Part shown: positions 1 through 8,474 of the stretch, in pieces
How the letters are laid out: each line of letters starts with the position of its first letter
How positions within the stretch are numbered: position 1 is the stretch's first letter
Assembly (NCBI GenBank): GCA_965267435.1
Contig: OZ253960.1
Coordinates: forward strand, 2,542,001 to 2,606,000
DNA: 64,000 nt
Origin: JAWPMT01 sp965267435
GTDB lineage: Bacteria > Bacteroidota > Bacteroidia > Cytophagales > Cyclobacteriaceae
Reading direction: 5' to 3'
Translations under genes and position numbers: made by a program
The notes under the pieces: model-generated
What the model was told of the DNA's origin: nothing
Databases searched by the model: none
What the model saw: the letters and a program-made list of their open reading frames with translations, nothing else

Positions 1-973
1 GGAGCATAGCCAACTCAGTGGCCTTACCGTTCGACTCGAGAATTCGCAAAGACTGCTCTTTGAAGTGAACCGGTGGGGCATAGAATATGTAGAACACGTA
101 AACCATGACCCCCGTAAAGAGGATGAAGAACATCATGGGCACTTTCAGCACGGCGTTAAACATAAGGCCCATCTTGCTTGCCCTGACATCCTTACCACCC
201 AAGTATCGTTGTACCTGTGATTGATCGGTTCCGAAGTAAGACAATGCCAGGAACAGGCCCCCAGTCATTCCAGACCAAAATGTGTAACGCTTCTCAAAAT
301 TGATGTCGAAATCCACCGCTTGCGTCTTGTTCAGCGCTCCAGCGATGCTAAAAGCATCAGTAAAAGACACGTGATCGCCGATGTAAGATATGAGCATGAA
401 AAACGCAAAAAACATGCCTCCCATAATCACCGCCATTTGCTGCTTTTGGGTAATACTCACTGCTTTGGTTCCACCTGATACTGTGTAAATGGTGACCAGT
501 AAGCCCGTGACCAGGATGGTGAAATCCAGGTTCCAATTGAGTATAGAAGAAAGGACAATCGCTGGAGCATAGATCGTGATACCCGCCTGAAGCCCCCTTT
601 GGATCAGGAAGATCATCGCCCCGAGCGCCCGTGATTTCGCATCGAAGCGCGTTTCCAAGTATTCGTACGCTGTATAAACCTTGAGCTTGTAATAAATGGG
701 GATAAAAACGGTCATCACGATGATCATCGCTATGGGCTGTCCAAAGTAGTTTTGCACGAATCCCATGCCACTCTCGTATCCTTGACCCGGGGTAGAAATA
801 AAAGTGATAGCACTCGCTTGTGTTGCCATGACTGAAAGGCCGATCGTACTCCACTTCATAGAGCTGCCCCTCAGGTAGCTATCCATGTCCTTCTGCCCTC
901 TCGTCTTCCACACCCCATAGGCAACGATGAAGAGAAGTGTACCAAACAGTACAATAAAATCAAGATAATCCAT
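1..973 (-). CDS. Sodium:solute symporter (SSS family), C-terminus off window
   Basis: Reading the minus strand from an ATG at 973 gives an open frame to the window edge (about 324 residues, no stop), so the 3' part is missing. The N-terminus MDYLDFIVLFGTLLFIVAYG is a first membrane helix. It is followed by SSS hallmarks: a PGQGYESG-like loop after TM2, a YEYLETRF segment and the TVSGGTKA helix start typical of Na+-coupled sugar, sialic acid or amino acid symporters. It begins 9 bases after the stop of the PIG-L deacetylase gene, so the two are very likely cotranscribed. A plausible role is uptake of the sugar or amine released by that enzyme. The substrate cannot be read from the sequence. 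Family call is confident; specificity is unknown. Confidence 0.88.
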   Translation of the reverse strand, partial: MDYLDFIVLFGTLLFIVAYGVWKTRGQKDMDSYLRGSSMKWSTIGLSVMATQASAITFISTPGQGYESGMGFVQNYFGQPIAMIIVMTVFIPIYYKLKVYTAYEYLETRFDAKSRALGAMIFLIQRGLQAGITIYAPAIVLSSILNWNLDFTILVTGLLVTIYTVSGGTKAVSITQKQQMAVIMGGMFFAFFMLISYIGDHVSFTDAFSIAGALNKTQAVDFDINFEKRYTFWSGMTGGLFLALSYFGTDQSQVQRYLGGKDVRASKMGLMFNAVLKVPMMFFILFTGVMVYVFYIFYAPPVHFKEQSLRILESNGKATELAML

Positions 974-982
974 GCGGGATGC

Positions 983-3481
983 TTAGTTGGAAGGAGAAGT
1001 GCTGCTTAGGGACAATAGGTTCGCCAGTATCCTGTAAGGTCCTGGTATCCCTGCCGGCAATTCCCGAAACCAGGAGTAACCCGAATACACATAGTAGCCA
1101 TTGCCATACTTGGCAATGAGCAGGCCTCCATTCTTGGGATCTTCACCTGGATCGTTGGAGCTTAGAATCGGCTGAAACTCCTCCCCCCATTCACCTGCAA
1201 AGTACAGGCCCCTCTCCTGTACCCAACCTTCAAAGTCCTGGCCGGTAATCTTGTTGGGCGCATTCATGGCCGGATGATCCTTCGCAAGGATCCGCACATC
1301 AGCATCCTCCACTGTGACACGATCCCTCGAGAGTGTGAGGGAAAATGGCGCAATCCGATCCGTTACCAGGCGACGAGAGGTATTGTACTGGACGACTACT
1401 GTACCTCCCTGCTCCGCATATTGAAATAGTTCCTCGTTTTTGTAAGTGAGCCAATCCACCGTATTGAACGCCCGAACTCCAAGAAGGACGGCATCGTATT
1501 GACGCAAGTTTTCGGCCACCACCTCATCTTTCGACAATGTCTCCACCTGATAGCCGATCTGCGTAAGATTAGTAGGTAGTGCGTCACCTGCACCTTCGAT
1601 GTACGCTATTCTTTGTCCCTGTTTTTTCACATCGACCCTCACCAACTTGACCTCCGAATCGGAGAATAAAGTTTGCAGCGGAAAGTGATCGTACTCTATC
1701 ACCTGCATGCCTTTACCATAGACATCGCCTGATGAGAGCTCCGCCTCGAACTGTGCAAAAGCAGTTTCTTGTCCCCTTGAAGGAGTGATGGAGAAGCCAA
1801 ACGTCTGCTCTTCACCTTTCATCGTCAGATCGAAGGTCACCTCATTCGGAGAAATACTCCAGCCCTGCGGCACTTTGGGGCGCAAGACACCAGATACCTG
1901 CTCTTTACCAGCTTTTAATTGCACGGAAATACCTTTGCTATTGTCATCGCCGAAGACGAGCACCTCGCTTTCTACGTTGACCATGATCGGCGGAGTGACG
2001 GCGATATTTCTATACACTTCGCCATGTACAGGATCATTCCTTTTGAATGAAATGGGTATATCATATTCCAGCAACTGGTCCCCGTACTTCACAAGCAATT
2101 GCGCGGACATGGGTTTCCCATTTTCAGGTTTCCCGATCAAAGCGGGGTCACTAACGGAGTACATCCCCAAGGAGGCCTCTTCTCTCAGCCAATACGGTTG
2201 GCTCAAGGGGACATCTGCCGGCAGAACCATGCTAAACGTGTGACTCTGGCGCTCGTTGCGCGGTAGGTCCAGGTTGAACTCAAAGGGCTTACCCCAAGGA
2301 TGCAGCCGCACCTCAGTCAACTGAAAACCATCTCCATCTCGTGCGATGGCCTCCAACTCCAATTGCACGGAGTCACCTGGCACATAGCTATCGGCATTGG
2401 TTGTAATCTCAAAATACATCCCCGTGATCGCCCGAAATGCCTCATCGATTTCTTTCAGCTTCACTTCCTTCCAAAATTGATCAGGTAAGCGGGCCAGTTC
2501 CCGACGAGCAAACAGCAAAGCCTGCAAAGTTTCTTCTGGAGCCTCGGGATCATAGTTTTGCTCTGCCATAGTGAGGTACTCGGCGACTTTTTCACTGCCT
2601 GCCACTCGTCCCCACGAAGTATCAATGCCGCCCATGGCATCTTCCGTATCCTCTCCTTCCCATTGCTGCAGGCGCTCAATGTAACTGCCCCTTCGTCCCG
2701 TAGATCCGAAGCCCTGGCTTTTGTGCATGCTTCGACTAAGCGCCGAGATCTCTGAATAAGAGGTGCCCAGTAGCGGATTGTACGCACCGACATCTACCCG
2801 CTTCAATCCGGTGGTATCAACGTTGGCCCGTCGCCAGGTATAGGTGTTCCAAAAGATCTTCGATGGTTGCCAAGGCTCTAATGTCTCCAGTTGCTCGGGG
2901 AACTTCGTTGGGTCTCCACTGATGGCAAATGCTTCCCTGGCCAATATCGCTGACGCTGTGTGATGCCCGTGGTTAGGAGGATTGGTGTTGAATCGCGTAA
3001 TGATGATGTCCGGCCGAAACTTGCGAAATACTCTCACAAAGTCTGATAGCACCTGCTCCCGATCCCAGATCGTAAAGGTTTCTTCCGGATTCTTAGAATA
3101 GCCAAAATCATTGGCACGCGAGAAGAACTGCCGACCGCCATCTGTTCTGCGTGCCGCCAGTAACTCCTGGGTCCTGATCACCCCCAATTCCTCCCTGATC
3201 TCCGGGCCTATCAGGTTCTGGCCACCATCGCCACGTGTAGCCGAGAGATAGGCCGTTCGATAGAGTCGCTCATTGGCAAAGTATGAAATCATGGACGTAT
3301 TCTCATCGTCGGGGTGAGCCGCCACATACAAGACAGTGCCCAAAACATTGAGCTTCTTCAGCAGCTGCTTTACTTCACCGGCGGTGTAGGCATCTGGTTT
3401 CTGCGCTGCCAGCAAATGAGTACAAGCAAATAATAGGAAGAAAAGAATCCTTTTGAAGTGGGTCATGGTGCTGTTAATCAA
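983..3481 (-). CDS. Secreted PIG-L (LmbE-like) family deacetylase, large form
   Basis: The protein is 832 residues with an N-terminal signal peptide ending at LLAAQ. An alternative start is the Met at residue 6 (3466). The zinc motif AAHPDDE lies at residues 54-60 and the second metal segment NHGHHTA near residue 170, the signature of N-acetylglucosamine-type de-N-acetylases (PIG-L/LmbE/MshB fold). The remaining ~550 residues form beta-rich domains and a C-terminal region (DAVLLGVRAFN, GGTVVVQYNTSR) resembling the GATase-like domain of large Bacteroidota PIG-L proteins. It probably removes acetyl groups from amino sugars or glycans in the periplasm or outside the cell. It sits directly upstream of a sodium symporter gene, suggesting coupled deacetylation and uptake. 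The substrate is inferred only at class level. Confidence 0.85.
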   Translation of the reverse strand: MINSTMTHFKRILFFLLFACTHLLAAQKPDAYTAGEVKQLLKKLNVLGTVLYVAAHPDDENTSMISYFANERLYRTAYLSATRGDGGQNLIGPEIREELGVIRTQELLAARRTDGGRQFFSRANDFGYSKNPEETFTIWDREQVLSDFVRVFRKFRPDIIITRFNTNPPNHGHHTASAILAREAFAISGDPTKFPEQLETLEPWQPSKIFWNTYTWRRANVDTTGLKRVDVGAYNPLLGTSYSEISALSRSMHKSQGFGSTGRRGSYIERLQQWEGEDTEDAMGGIDTSWGRVAGSEKVAEYLTMAEQNYDPEAPEETLQALLFARRELARLPDQFWKEVKLKEIDEAFRAITGMYFEITTNADSYVPGDSVQLELEAIARDGDGFQLTEVRLHPWGKPFEFNLDLPRNERQSHTFSMVLPADVPLSQPYWLREEASLGMYSVSDPALIGKPENGKPMSAQLLVKYGDQLLEYDIPISFKRNDPVHGEVYRNIAVTPPIMVNVESEVLVFGDDNSKGISVQLKAGKEQVSGVLRPKVPQGWSISPNEVTFDLTMKGEEQTFGFSITPSRGQETAFAQFEAELSSGDVYGKGMQVIEYDHFPLQTLFSDSEVKLVRVDVKKQGQRIAYIEGAGDALPTNLTQIGYQVETLSKDEVVAENLRQYDAVLLGVRAFNTVDWLTYKNEELFQYAEQGGTVVVQYNTSRRLVTDRIAPFSLTLSRDRVTVEDADVRILAKDHPAMNAPNKITGQDFEGWVQERGLYFAGEWGEEFQPILSSNDPGEDPKNGGLLIAKYGNGYYVYSGYSWFRELPAGIPGPYRILANLLSLSSTSPSN

Positions 3482-3665
3482 CGGGGTTCAGGGTCGTGTT
3501 CGTCGCGGCCCAAAGTTATCCGAAATCCACAAATGAAATTTTTTTTTAGATGCGGCGCAGGAATTTTTGATGAATGGCATCTAATCAATTGAGTGTTCTC
3601 GGAGAGAAGTATCGGAATCTTGACCTCCGGGGATCGAAATTGTTTAAAACTTAAAATGTAAAGTG

Positions 3666-4115
3666 ATGAAAAAGATGATCTGGTTGGTGATGCTCGCCGC
3701 CACAACAACAATCGCCGTTGCACAGCACGGACATGGTAGAGAACGAGACAGGGACAGAGATCACCGTGGGCCTCATGGAGACCGACGGGAGATGATGGTA
3801 CGTGCCCTCGAATTGACTGACGAACAGCAAGAAGCGATCGAAGACTTGCGTGTGGCGCATGCCAAAGCGGTAAAAGCTGACCAGGACGCGCTTCGTTTGA
3901 AGATGGTGCAGCTACAAAGTGAAACCACTGAGGAGTCACCAAACAAGTCCGACATCGATCAGTTGACGGATGAGATTGGTGCATTACAGACCAACCTGCT
4001 CAAAGCCAGAGTCAGTCACAAAATGGAGGTGCGCGCTGTTTTGGACGATGAACAAAAGATCAAGTTTGATCAGATGCATAGGAAAAGACAGCATCGAGGT
4101 GGAAGAGATTGGTAG
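3666..4115 (+). CDS. Spy/CpxP-like periplasmic LTxxQ protein
   Basis: The product is about 149 residues: signal peptide MKKMIWLVMLAATTTIAVAQ, then a His/Arg/Asp-rich stretch and a helical region with ALELTDEQQEAIEDL, the LTxxQ-type motif of Spy/CpxP/CnrX-like periplasmic proteins. The rest is a charged antiparallel-helix region ending in LDDEQKIKFDQMH, the usual second repeat of the motif. A GTG just upstream (3663) is in frame, but ATG at 3666 gives the cleaner signal peptide. It lies 33 bases upstream of an ECF sigma gene. In CnrX/ZraP-like systems such proteins sense metals or envelope damage, and the His-rich start fits metal binding. The role here is inference. Confidence 0.75.
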   Translation: MKKMIWLVMLAATTTIAVAQHGHGRERDRDRDHRGPHGDRREMMVRALELTDEQQEAIEDLRVAHAKAVKADQDALRLKMVQLQSETTEESPNKSDIDQLTDEIGALQTNLLKARVSHKMEVRAVLDDEQKIKFDQMHRKRQHRGGRDW

Positions 4116-4148
4116 AAGCTGATAACTTTCCTGAGTCAAGTCAGACCT

Positions 4149-4703
4149 GTGCCTGTCCATTCGTCCCACACAATCCCCCGTGAGCCTTTCGAGAATATAG
4201 TCAAAGACTATCGAGATCACGTGTACAATATCTGTCTGGGGATGGTGAAGAATGAGGAAGACGCAGAAGACCTGGCTCAGGAAGTGTTTGTATCCGCCTA
4301 CAGGCACTATGGAGCATTCAAGGGTGAATCGACGGCATTGACCTGGCTCTATAGAATAGCAGTAAACAAGTGCCTGGAAGCCAATAGAAGGGCCGATCGA
4401 CAAAAGCGAAAAGTAGCAACTACATCCTTGGAGATGGTGGAAGACAGAGGATCCTCCCAATTCTACCACCCTGGCGTGGAATTAGAAAAGCGAGAACGCA
4501 GTGCTATTTTGTTTGACGCTATGGATAAACTGCCGGAAAGTCAAAAGGTGGCTTTCTTATTGCAGCAAATGGAAGGAATGAGTCAAACCCAAATCAGTAG
4601 TATCATGGAGAAATCGGAATCTTCCGTAGAATCCCTCCTGCACCGGGCAAAGGCGAATTTGAGAAACCTACTCAGAAAGTACTATGAAGAACATCGACGA
4701 TGA
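4149..4703 (+). CDS. ECF-type RNA polymerase sigma factor
   Basis: The product is 184 residues starting at GTG 4149. Region 2 contains NICLGMVKNEEDAEDLAQEVF (the -10 binding and core-binding helices) and TWLYRIAVNKCLEANRR. Region 4 contains LPESQKVAFLLQQMEGMSQTQ followed by SVESLLHRAKANLR, the -35 recognition helix-turn-helix. This is the standard two-domain ECF layout at normal length. It is preceded by a Spy-like periplasmic protein gene and overlaps the next gene, a small membrane protein, by 20 bases, so all four genes of this cluster are probably one transcript. The membrane protein and the CnrX-like protein after it are likely its anti-sigma and sensor partners, by analogy with CnrYXH. 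The regulon is unknown. Confidence 0.93.
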   Translation: MPVHSSHTIPREPFENIVKDYRDHVYNICLGMVKNEEDAEDLAQEVFVSAYRHYGAFKGESTALTWLYRIAVNKCLEANRRADRQKRKVATTSLEMVEDRGSSQFYHPGVELEKRERSAILFDAMDKLPESQKVAFLLQQMEGMSQTQISSIMEKSESSVESLLHRAKANLRNLLRKYYEEHRR

Positions 4704-4980
4704 AATTGAGAAAACCCTGACGAGTTTGCAGGGGGCCCGGCGGGCCACACCAAGTGACTCGTTTGAGGACAACTTACAACGTAGGCTCTCCTTTTTGCCA
4801 GCAGAGAATGGATGGCTCCAATGGTTGCGCTATGGTGTTGCGGCGATGATCATTCTTGGTTTAGTGAACCTCTTCGCACTAACTCGTTTGTCACAGACCA
4901 ACGCCTCCGAAGACTTCACCAGTGAAATCGCAACAGAGTTTTTTGACTCGCCAGATTATTTCTTTGAATCAATTGAATGA
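4684..4980 (+). CDS. Small single-pass membrane protein, probable anti-sigma factor
   Basis: The product is 98 residues. An N-terminal cytoplasmic stretch of about 45 residues (TPSDSFEDNLQRRL resembles the short sigma-binding segments of small anti-sigma proteins) is followed by one membrane helix (WLRYGVAAMIILGLVNLFAL, about residues 46-67) and an acidic periplasmic tail. It overlaps the end of the sigma gene by 20 bases, the classic arrangement for translational coupling of sigma and anti-sigma. No known zinc anti-sigma (ZAS) HxxxCxxC motif is present. The anti-sigma role is inferred from position, size and topology only. Confidence 0.65.
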   Translation: MKNIDDEIEKTLTSLQGARRATPSDSFEDNLQRRLSFLPAENGWLQWLRYGVAAMIILGLVNLFALTRLSQTNASEDFTSEIATEFFDSPDYFFESIE

Positions 4981-4983
4981 GCC

Positions 4984-5460
4984 ATGGTAAAAAAACTAAC
5001 TGTCATAAGCATCGCCCTAATTGTACTCAATCTCGTGCTTCTTGGGTTCATCTTCAGTAGGAGGAATGGTCCACCGTCGTTCGACAGGGAGTCGCGACCA
5101 CCCAGGGAAGACTTTGACAGTAGGTTGGGTCGGCGTCTGGACTTTACAGATAGCCAGTTGCAGGAGTTTCAGGCTCGAACAAGATCACACCGCCATAGAC
5201 ATCGGGACCTGAGTATGGCCCTCCTGGATGTGCGTGGAAAAATGCACAGGGCAATCAGTAATGAGGACAGCGCCGCCGTGGAGTCGCTACTCGATCAAAT
5301 GGACAGTCTTAGCTCCCAGCGAGAGCGAGAGGCCGTCCGATACGCTCAGTCGATTATTGCGATCTGTGACGACACTCAAAAGAAGCAATTTATGAGGCTC
5401 CTTGAGTCTTCAGTCGAGGGACGAAGAAATGTCCATAGTGGCAGAGGTCGCGGTCATTAG
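4984..5460 (+). CDS. Membrane-anchored CnrX/Spy-like sensor protein
   Basis: The product is 158 residues with an N-terminal uncleaved-looking membrane anchor (ISIALIVLNLVLLGFIFS, residues 8-25). A periplasmic part rich in Arg/Glu follows, with RLDFTDSQLQEFQARTRSHRHRHRD, an LTxxQ-like helix beginning plus a His/Arg cluster, then long charged helices. Anchor plus heavy-metal-sensor-like helical hairpin is the layout of CnrX/ZraP-related regulators. It starts 3 bases after the small membrane protein. A sensor acting on the anti-sigma/sigma pair is the most likely role. The His-rich segment (RHRHRH) suggests metal or acid sensing. The gene ends 4 bases before a convergent gene. Confidence 0.68.
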   Translation: MVKKLTVISIALIVLNLVLLGFIFSRRNGPPSFDRESRPPREDFDSRLGRRLDFTDSQLQEFQARTRSHRHRHRDLSMALLDVRGKMHRAISNEDSAAVESLLDQMDSLSSQREREAVRYAQSIIAICDDTQKKQFMRLLESSVEGRRNVHSGRGRGH

Positions 5461-5464
5461 GAGA

Positions 5465-6163
5465 TCAGTCTTCAAGCAGTTTCAGCAGTAGGCGATTGTG
5501 CTCGACCAGGGCTTGCTCCAGCCAGCGCATGTCTTGCATCACTGACACCGGATCGCCTTCTCCGGTATATAGCAAATTCAATGCTTTCTCAGACGTGGCC
5601 CGGTAATCGGCCGAGAGCACCTGTATCTGACTCATTTTGCGAATAATGTCGTAATCCATGTTGACAAGGGCCCCTGTAGCGGACGCCATTTCCCATGTAT
5701 GGGTCTGCAACGATGCTGACTTCAGACGTATGCTAAAATCGCCATAAAGAAAAAGAGTGTCCCGTTCGACTTGGAGGCGACCTACTCGAGACCCAAGTCG
5801 CAAATAACGCCGATCACCGGACTCTATCACCTCCACCTCCGACTCGTAGTTGCCATCTGCAAGTAGTGCAGAACGAATGCCTGCCGCCACCTGTGCATTG
5901 TCAGAAGGATCAAAGTTCAAAGCTGCCAAAGGAATCTGATTCACGATATGACGACCGGAGGCTATATTTTTCAACAGCTGCTTCCTGTACTCTAGCGCCT
6001 TCTCGGCCTGTTGGAGGTTCAATTTGACCTCGTCAGTGAGCGTGATGAGTATTCGTTCCACGAGCTTGTCATCCCTTCTATTCTGTCGCCATTCATTCAC
6101 CAATAGCGCAAGTGTGACAGCAAAGACAATCGATACAAACTCGGGGAAGATCTTGCGGATCAT
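5465..6163 (-). CDS. Membrane-anchored coiled-coil protein, DUF6090-like
   Basis: The product is 232 residues. One N-terminal membrane helix (EFVSIVFAVTLALLVNEWR) is followed by a charged helical domain starting RRDDKLVERILITLTDEV. The layout 'hydrophobic segment ending in (L/Y)xxxEWR/TWN, then E-rich helix bundle' is that of a widespread Bacteroidota family of unknown function, which I place with DUF6090 from memory. A second family member is at 50621-51277. The gene starts 6 bases after the menC stop on the same strand, so it may be read with menC. No catalytic motif is visible and the function is unknown. Confidence 0.6.
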   Translation of the reverse strand: MIRKIFPEFVSIVFAVTLALLVNEWRQNRRDDKLVERILITLTDEVKLNLQQAEKALEYRKQLLKNIASGRHIVNQIPLAALNFDPSDNAQVAAGIRSALLADGNYESEVEVIESGDRRYLRLGSRVGRLQVERDTLFLYGDFSIRLKSASLQTHTWEMASATGALVNMDYDIIRKMSQIQVLSADYRATSEKALNLLYTGEGDPVSVMQDMRWLEQALVEHNRLLLKLLED

Positions 6164-6169
6164 ACTTCT

Positions 6170-7255
6170 CTAAAAGTTCGGCTCAAACAAATCAATATCC
6201 CAATGCGCCTTCGGATCAAAAGCCAACTCACCTGCTTTGATATTAAGAGGCCCGTCGAAATTGTTGTGGTACAACTGGCCCGTACCGAGTCCCTGCGGCA
6301 TCAGGTTTTGAAATCTCGCTACGTACTGAGCTATGGCATTGAGACCGATATTGGACTCGAGAGCAGAGGTGATCCACCAGCCTATCTCCATTTCCTCTGC
6401 CAGCCCTATCCATTCGGAGGTTTCCACAAATCCCCCCAATAGAGAAGGCTTCAAAACAATGTACTGGGGCTTCAGAAACTCCAATAGTTGACGCTTTTCT
6501 TGCAATGGCCCTATCCCGATCAACTCTTCGTCCAACGCGACGGGGATAGCACCTTTCTTGCATAGCAATTGCATGGCTTCGGGTTGCTTCGGGATAATAG
6601 GCTGCTCAATCGAGTGTACACCAAACTCCGACAATCGGATCAGTCGTTTCAACGCCTCATTGTTCGGAAAAGCACCATTGGCATCTACCCGGATCTCAAC
6701 GTCCTGCGCCTTGCGTCGTAGACTGGAGATGATAGCCAGTTCCTTCTCAAAATCCAGCGCCCCGACCTTCATCTTGATGCAATCATAATCCTCCACCAAC
6801 TTCCGGTCAATTTGCTGCTGCATGAATGCTTCATCTCCCATCCATATAAGGCCATTGATTGGCAAGGGGCGACCACCGAGCACCCAGTCTGTCTTATAAA
6901 TGATCCTCGCACCTCCGTGGAGCAAGTCCAATAGGCCCATTTCCAACCCAAAACGAATACTGGCAAAACCTTCCGGGGTCACCAGTTTGGCGGTCTCCAG
7001 TGCGATGCTCTCAGATTGCGGTGTGGTCTGTTTGCGAATTTCTTTCTCAATCTGCTGCAACGCGGCAGGGATCAGCTGCGGATCCTCATTACTGAGCCGA
7101 GACAATGGTGCGACCTCTCCTATTCCAAAGACCTCAGGTATGCGATCATCATAAATTTTCAGAAACCACACGTCGCGTGTTTTCATTATACCTCGTGACG
7201 TGCCTGCATCAAATTTAAAATTCAGCGTGTACGGTCTATATTCGAGCTTCAGCAT
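6170..7255 (-). CDS. menC: o-Succinylbenzoate synthase (enolase superfamily)
   Basis: The product is 361 residues. Muconate-lactonizing-subgroup features are all present: YDCIKMKVG (KxK catalytic Lys motif, about residues 157-165), EIRVDANGAF (first metal Asp), SIEQPI (metal Glu), VALDEELIG (metal Asp/Glu) and YIVLKPSLLGG (second catalytic Lys). MenC dehydrates SHCHC to o-succinylbenzoate in menaquinone synthesis. The N-terminus with RPYTLNFKF is typical of Bacteroidota MenC rather than of dipeptide epimerases, which remain the main alternative. It is divergent from queA with only 14 bases between start codons, so both promoters lie inside or across the short gap. No other men genes are in the window. 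Confidence 0.82.
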   Translation of the reverse strand: MLKLEYRPYTLNFKFDAGTSRGIMKTRDVWFLKIYDDRIPEVFGIGEVAPLSRLSNEDPQLIPAALQQIEKEIRKQTTPQSESIALETAKLVTPEGFASIRFGLEMGLLDLLHGGARIIYKTDWVLGGRPLPINGLIWMGDEAFMQQQIDRKLVEDYDCIKMKVGALDFEKELAIISSLRRKAQDVEIRVDANGAFPNNEALKRLIRLSEFGVHSIEQPIIPKQPEAMQLLCKKGAIPVALDEELIGIGPLQEKRQLLEFLKPQYIVLKPSLLGGFVETSEWIGLAEEMEIGWWITSALESNIGLNAIAQYVARFQNLMPQGLGTGQLYHNNFDGPLNIKAGELAFDPKAHWDIDLFEPNF

Positions 7256-7269
7256 ACTTTCCTGGCTAG

Positions 7270-8457
7270 ATGAAGGTAATTCCGCAAATCAATTTGGATG
7301 ACTATCAATATGAGTTACCGGCCGAAAAAATAGCGAACTATCCACTAAAAGAACGGTCGGCCTCTAAATTATTGATCAGCAAAAATGGCAAGATCATACA
7401 CGAAAAATTCAATCGTGTATCAGAATATCTAAATCCGGATACGCTACTGGTTTTTAACGACACAAAGGTCATCCCGGCCCGGATCTTTCTCTACAAAGAG
7501 ACCGGTGCCCGGATAGAAGTATTCCTTCTCGAGCCTATCGAACCAGCTAGCCAGGAACAAGCAATGAACGCCGGAGGCGAGTGTATCTGGCACTGTATGG
7601 TGGGCAACTCAAAGAGGTGGAATGTGGGCACCGAATTGAATTGGACACTCGGCGATCTACAAGTCTCTGTAACGAGGCTCACAGGTAGTAAGGTCCGGTT
7701 TGTGTGGTCAGGAGATCATACCTTCTCCTCCATCCTGCAAGAGCTGGGGAAGATACCGTTGCCCCCCTATATCAAACGGGAAGCGGAGGAGGACGACCTG
7801 CAGCGCTATCAGACAATCTACTCCAAGCTGGAAGGTGCAGTAGCGGCCCCCACAGCGGGTTTGCACTTCACCGACGAAGTGATGCACAGGCTTACGGAGA
7901 AAGGCATCCAGACCGATTTCGTCACGTTACACGTGTCCGCGGGCACGTTCCAACCCATCAAGGAGCAAAATGCAGTGGATCACGCTATGCATCGGGAAAA
8001 GGTCCTGATTCAGCGGTCAGTTGTCGAGCGACTGAAAGACGCTCCACGCATCGCAGCGGTCGGCACCACCAGCCTGCGAACGCTGGAGTCCCTTTACTGG
8101 TATGGGGCCATGCTTGAGGTCGACGAGCAGGCGCCATTCCGCATCAAAAAGCTATACCCGTACGAACACGACAGCCAGCTGTCCCGGGCCGCCGCTCTTC
8201 AAAACATTATTGACAAGATGGATAGAGAGGGCATTGAAACGCTCGTTGGAAACACCGAGATCTTCATATTCCCAGGTTATCAATTCCGAATGATCTCAGG
8301 CCTGATCACGAACTTTCACCTGCCGGGCTCCACATTGATCCTACTCATTGCGGCGTTTTTGGGCGAGGATCGATGGCGACAAATTTATCAGGCGGCGCTT
8401 GACAATGAGTACCGGTTTCTTAGCTATGGAGATAGCAGTCTGTTGTTACCCGGGTAA
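7270..8457 (+). CDS. queA: S-adenosylmethionine:tRNA ribosyltransferase-isomerase
   Basis: The product is 395 residues. It has YELPAEKIANYPLKERSASKLL near the N-terminus, the VFNDTKVIPARI strand and the GAVAAPTAGLHFT motif, all diagnostic of QueA. The C-terminal FPGYQFRMISGLITNFHLPGS and LLIAAFLG are also family signature. QueA transfers the ribosyl moiety of SAM to preQ1-modified tRNA to give epoxyqueuosine in tRNAs with GUN anticodons. Of the tRNA-type genes seen here, the tRNA-like gene at 16366-16512 carries a GUC triplet. Length is slightly above the E. coli enzyme because of inserts around residues 95-115. The start at ATG 7270 is supported by homology at residue 1. Confidence 0.96.
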   Translation: MKVIPQINLDDYQYELPAEKIANYPLKERSASKLLISKNGKIIHEKFNRVSEYLNPDTLLVFNDTKVIPARIFLYKETGARIEVFLLEPIEPASQEQAMNAGGECIWHCMVGNSKRWNVGTELNWTLGDLQVSVTRLTGSKVRFVWSGDHTFSSILQELGKIPLPPYIKREAEEDDLQRYQTIYSKLEGAVAAPTAGLHFTDEVMHRLTEKGIQTDFVTLHVSAGTFQPIKEQNAVDHAMHREKVLIQRSVVERLKDAPRIAAVGTTSLRTLESLYWYGAMLEVDEQAPFRIKKLYPYEHDSQLSRAAALQNIIDKMDREGIETLVGNTEIFIFPGYQFRMISGLITNFHLPGSTLILLIAAFLGEDRWRQIYQAALDNEYRFLSYGDSSLLLPG

Positions 8458-8474
8458 GACTGAATTGGTGGGCT

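Noticed and set aside
357..854. 165-codon minus-strand frame inside the first symporter gene
   Set aside because: It lies in another frame of the symporter, whose own frame (start 973) encodes clear SSS motifs; the product has no coherent domain.
3478..3984. Minus-strand frame opposite the Spy-like protein
   Set aside because: It covers the signal peptide and LTxxQ region of a better supported plus-strand gene; composition is His/Pro/Ser-rich as in antisense shadows.
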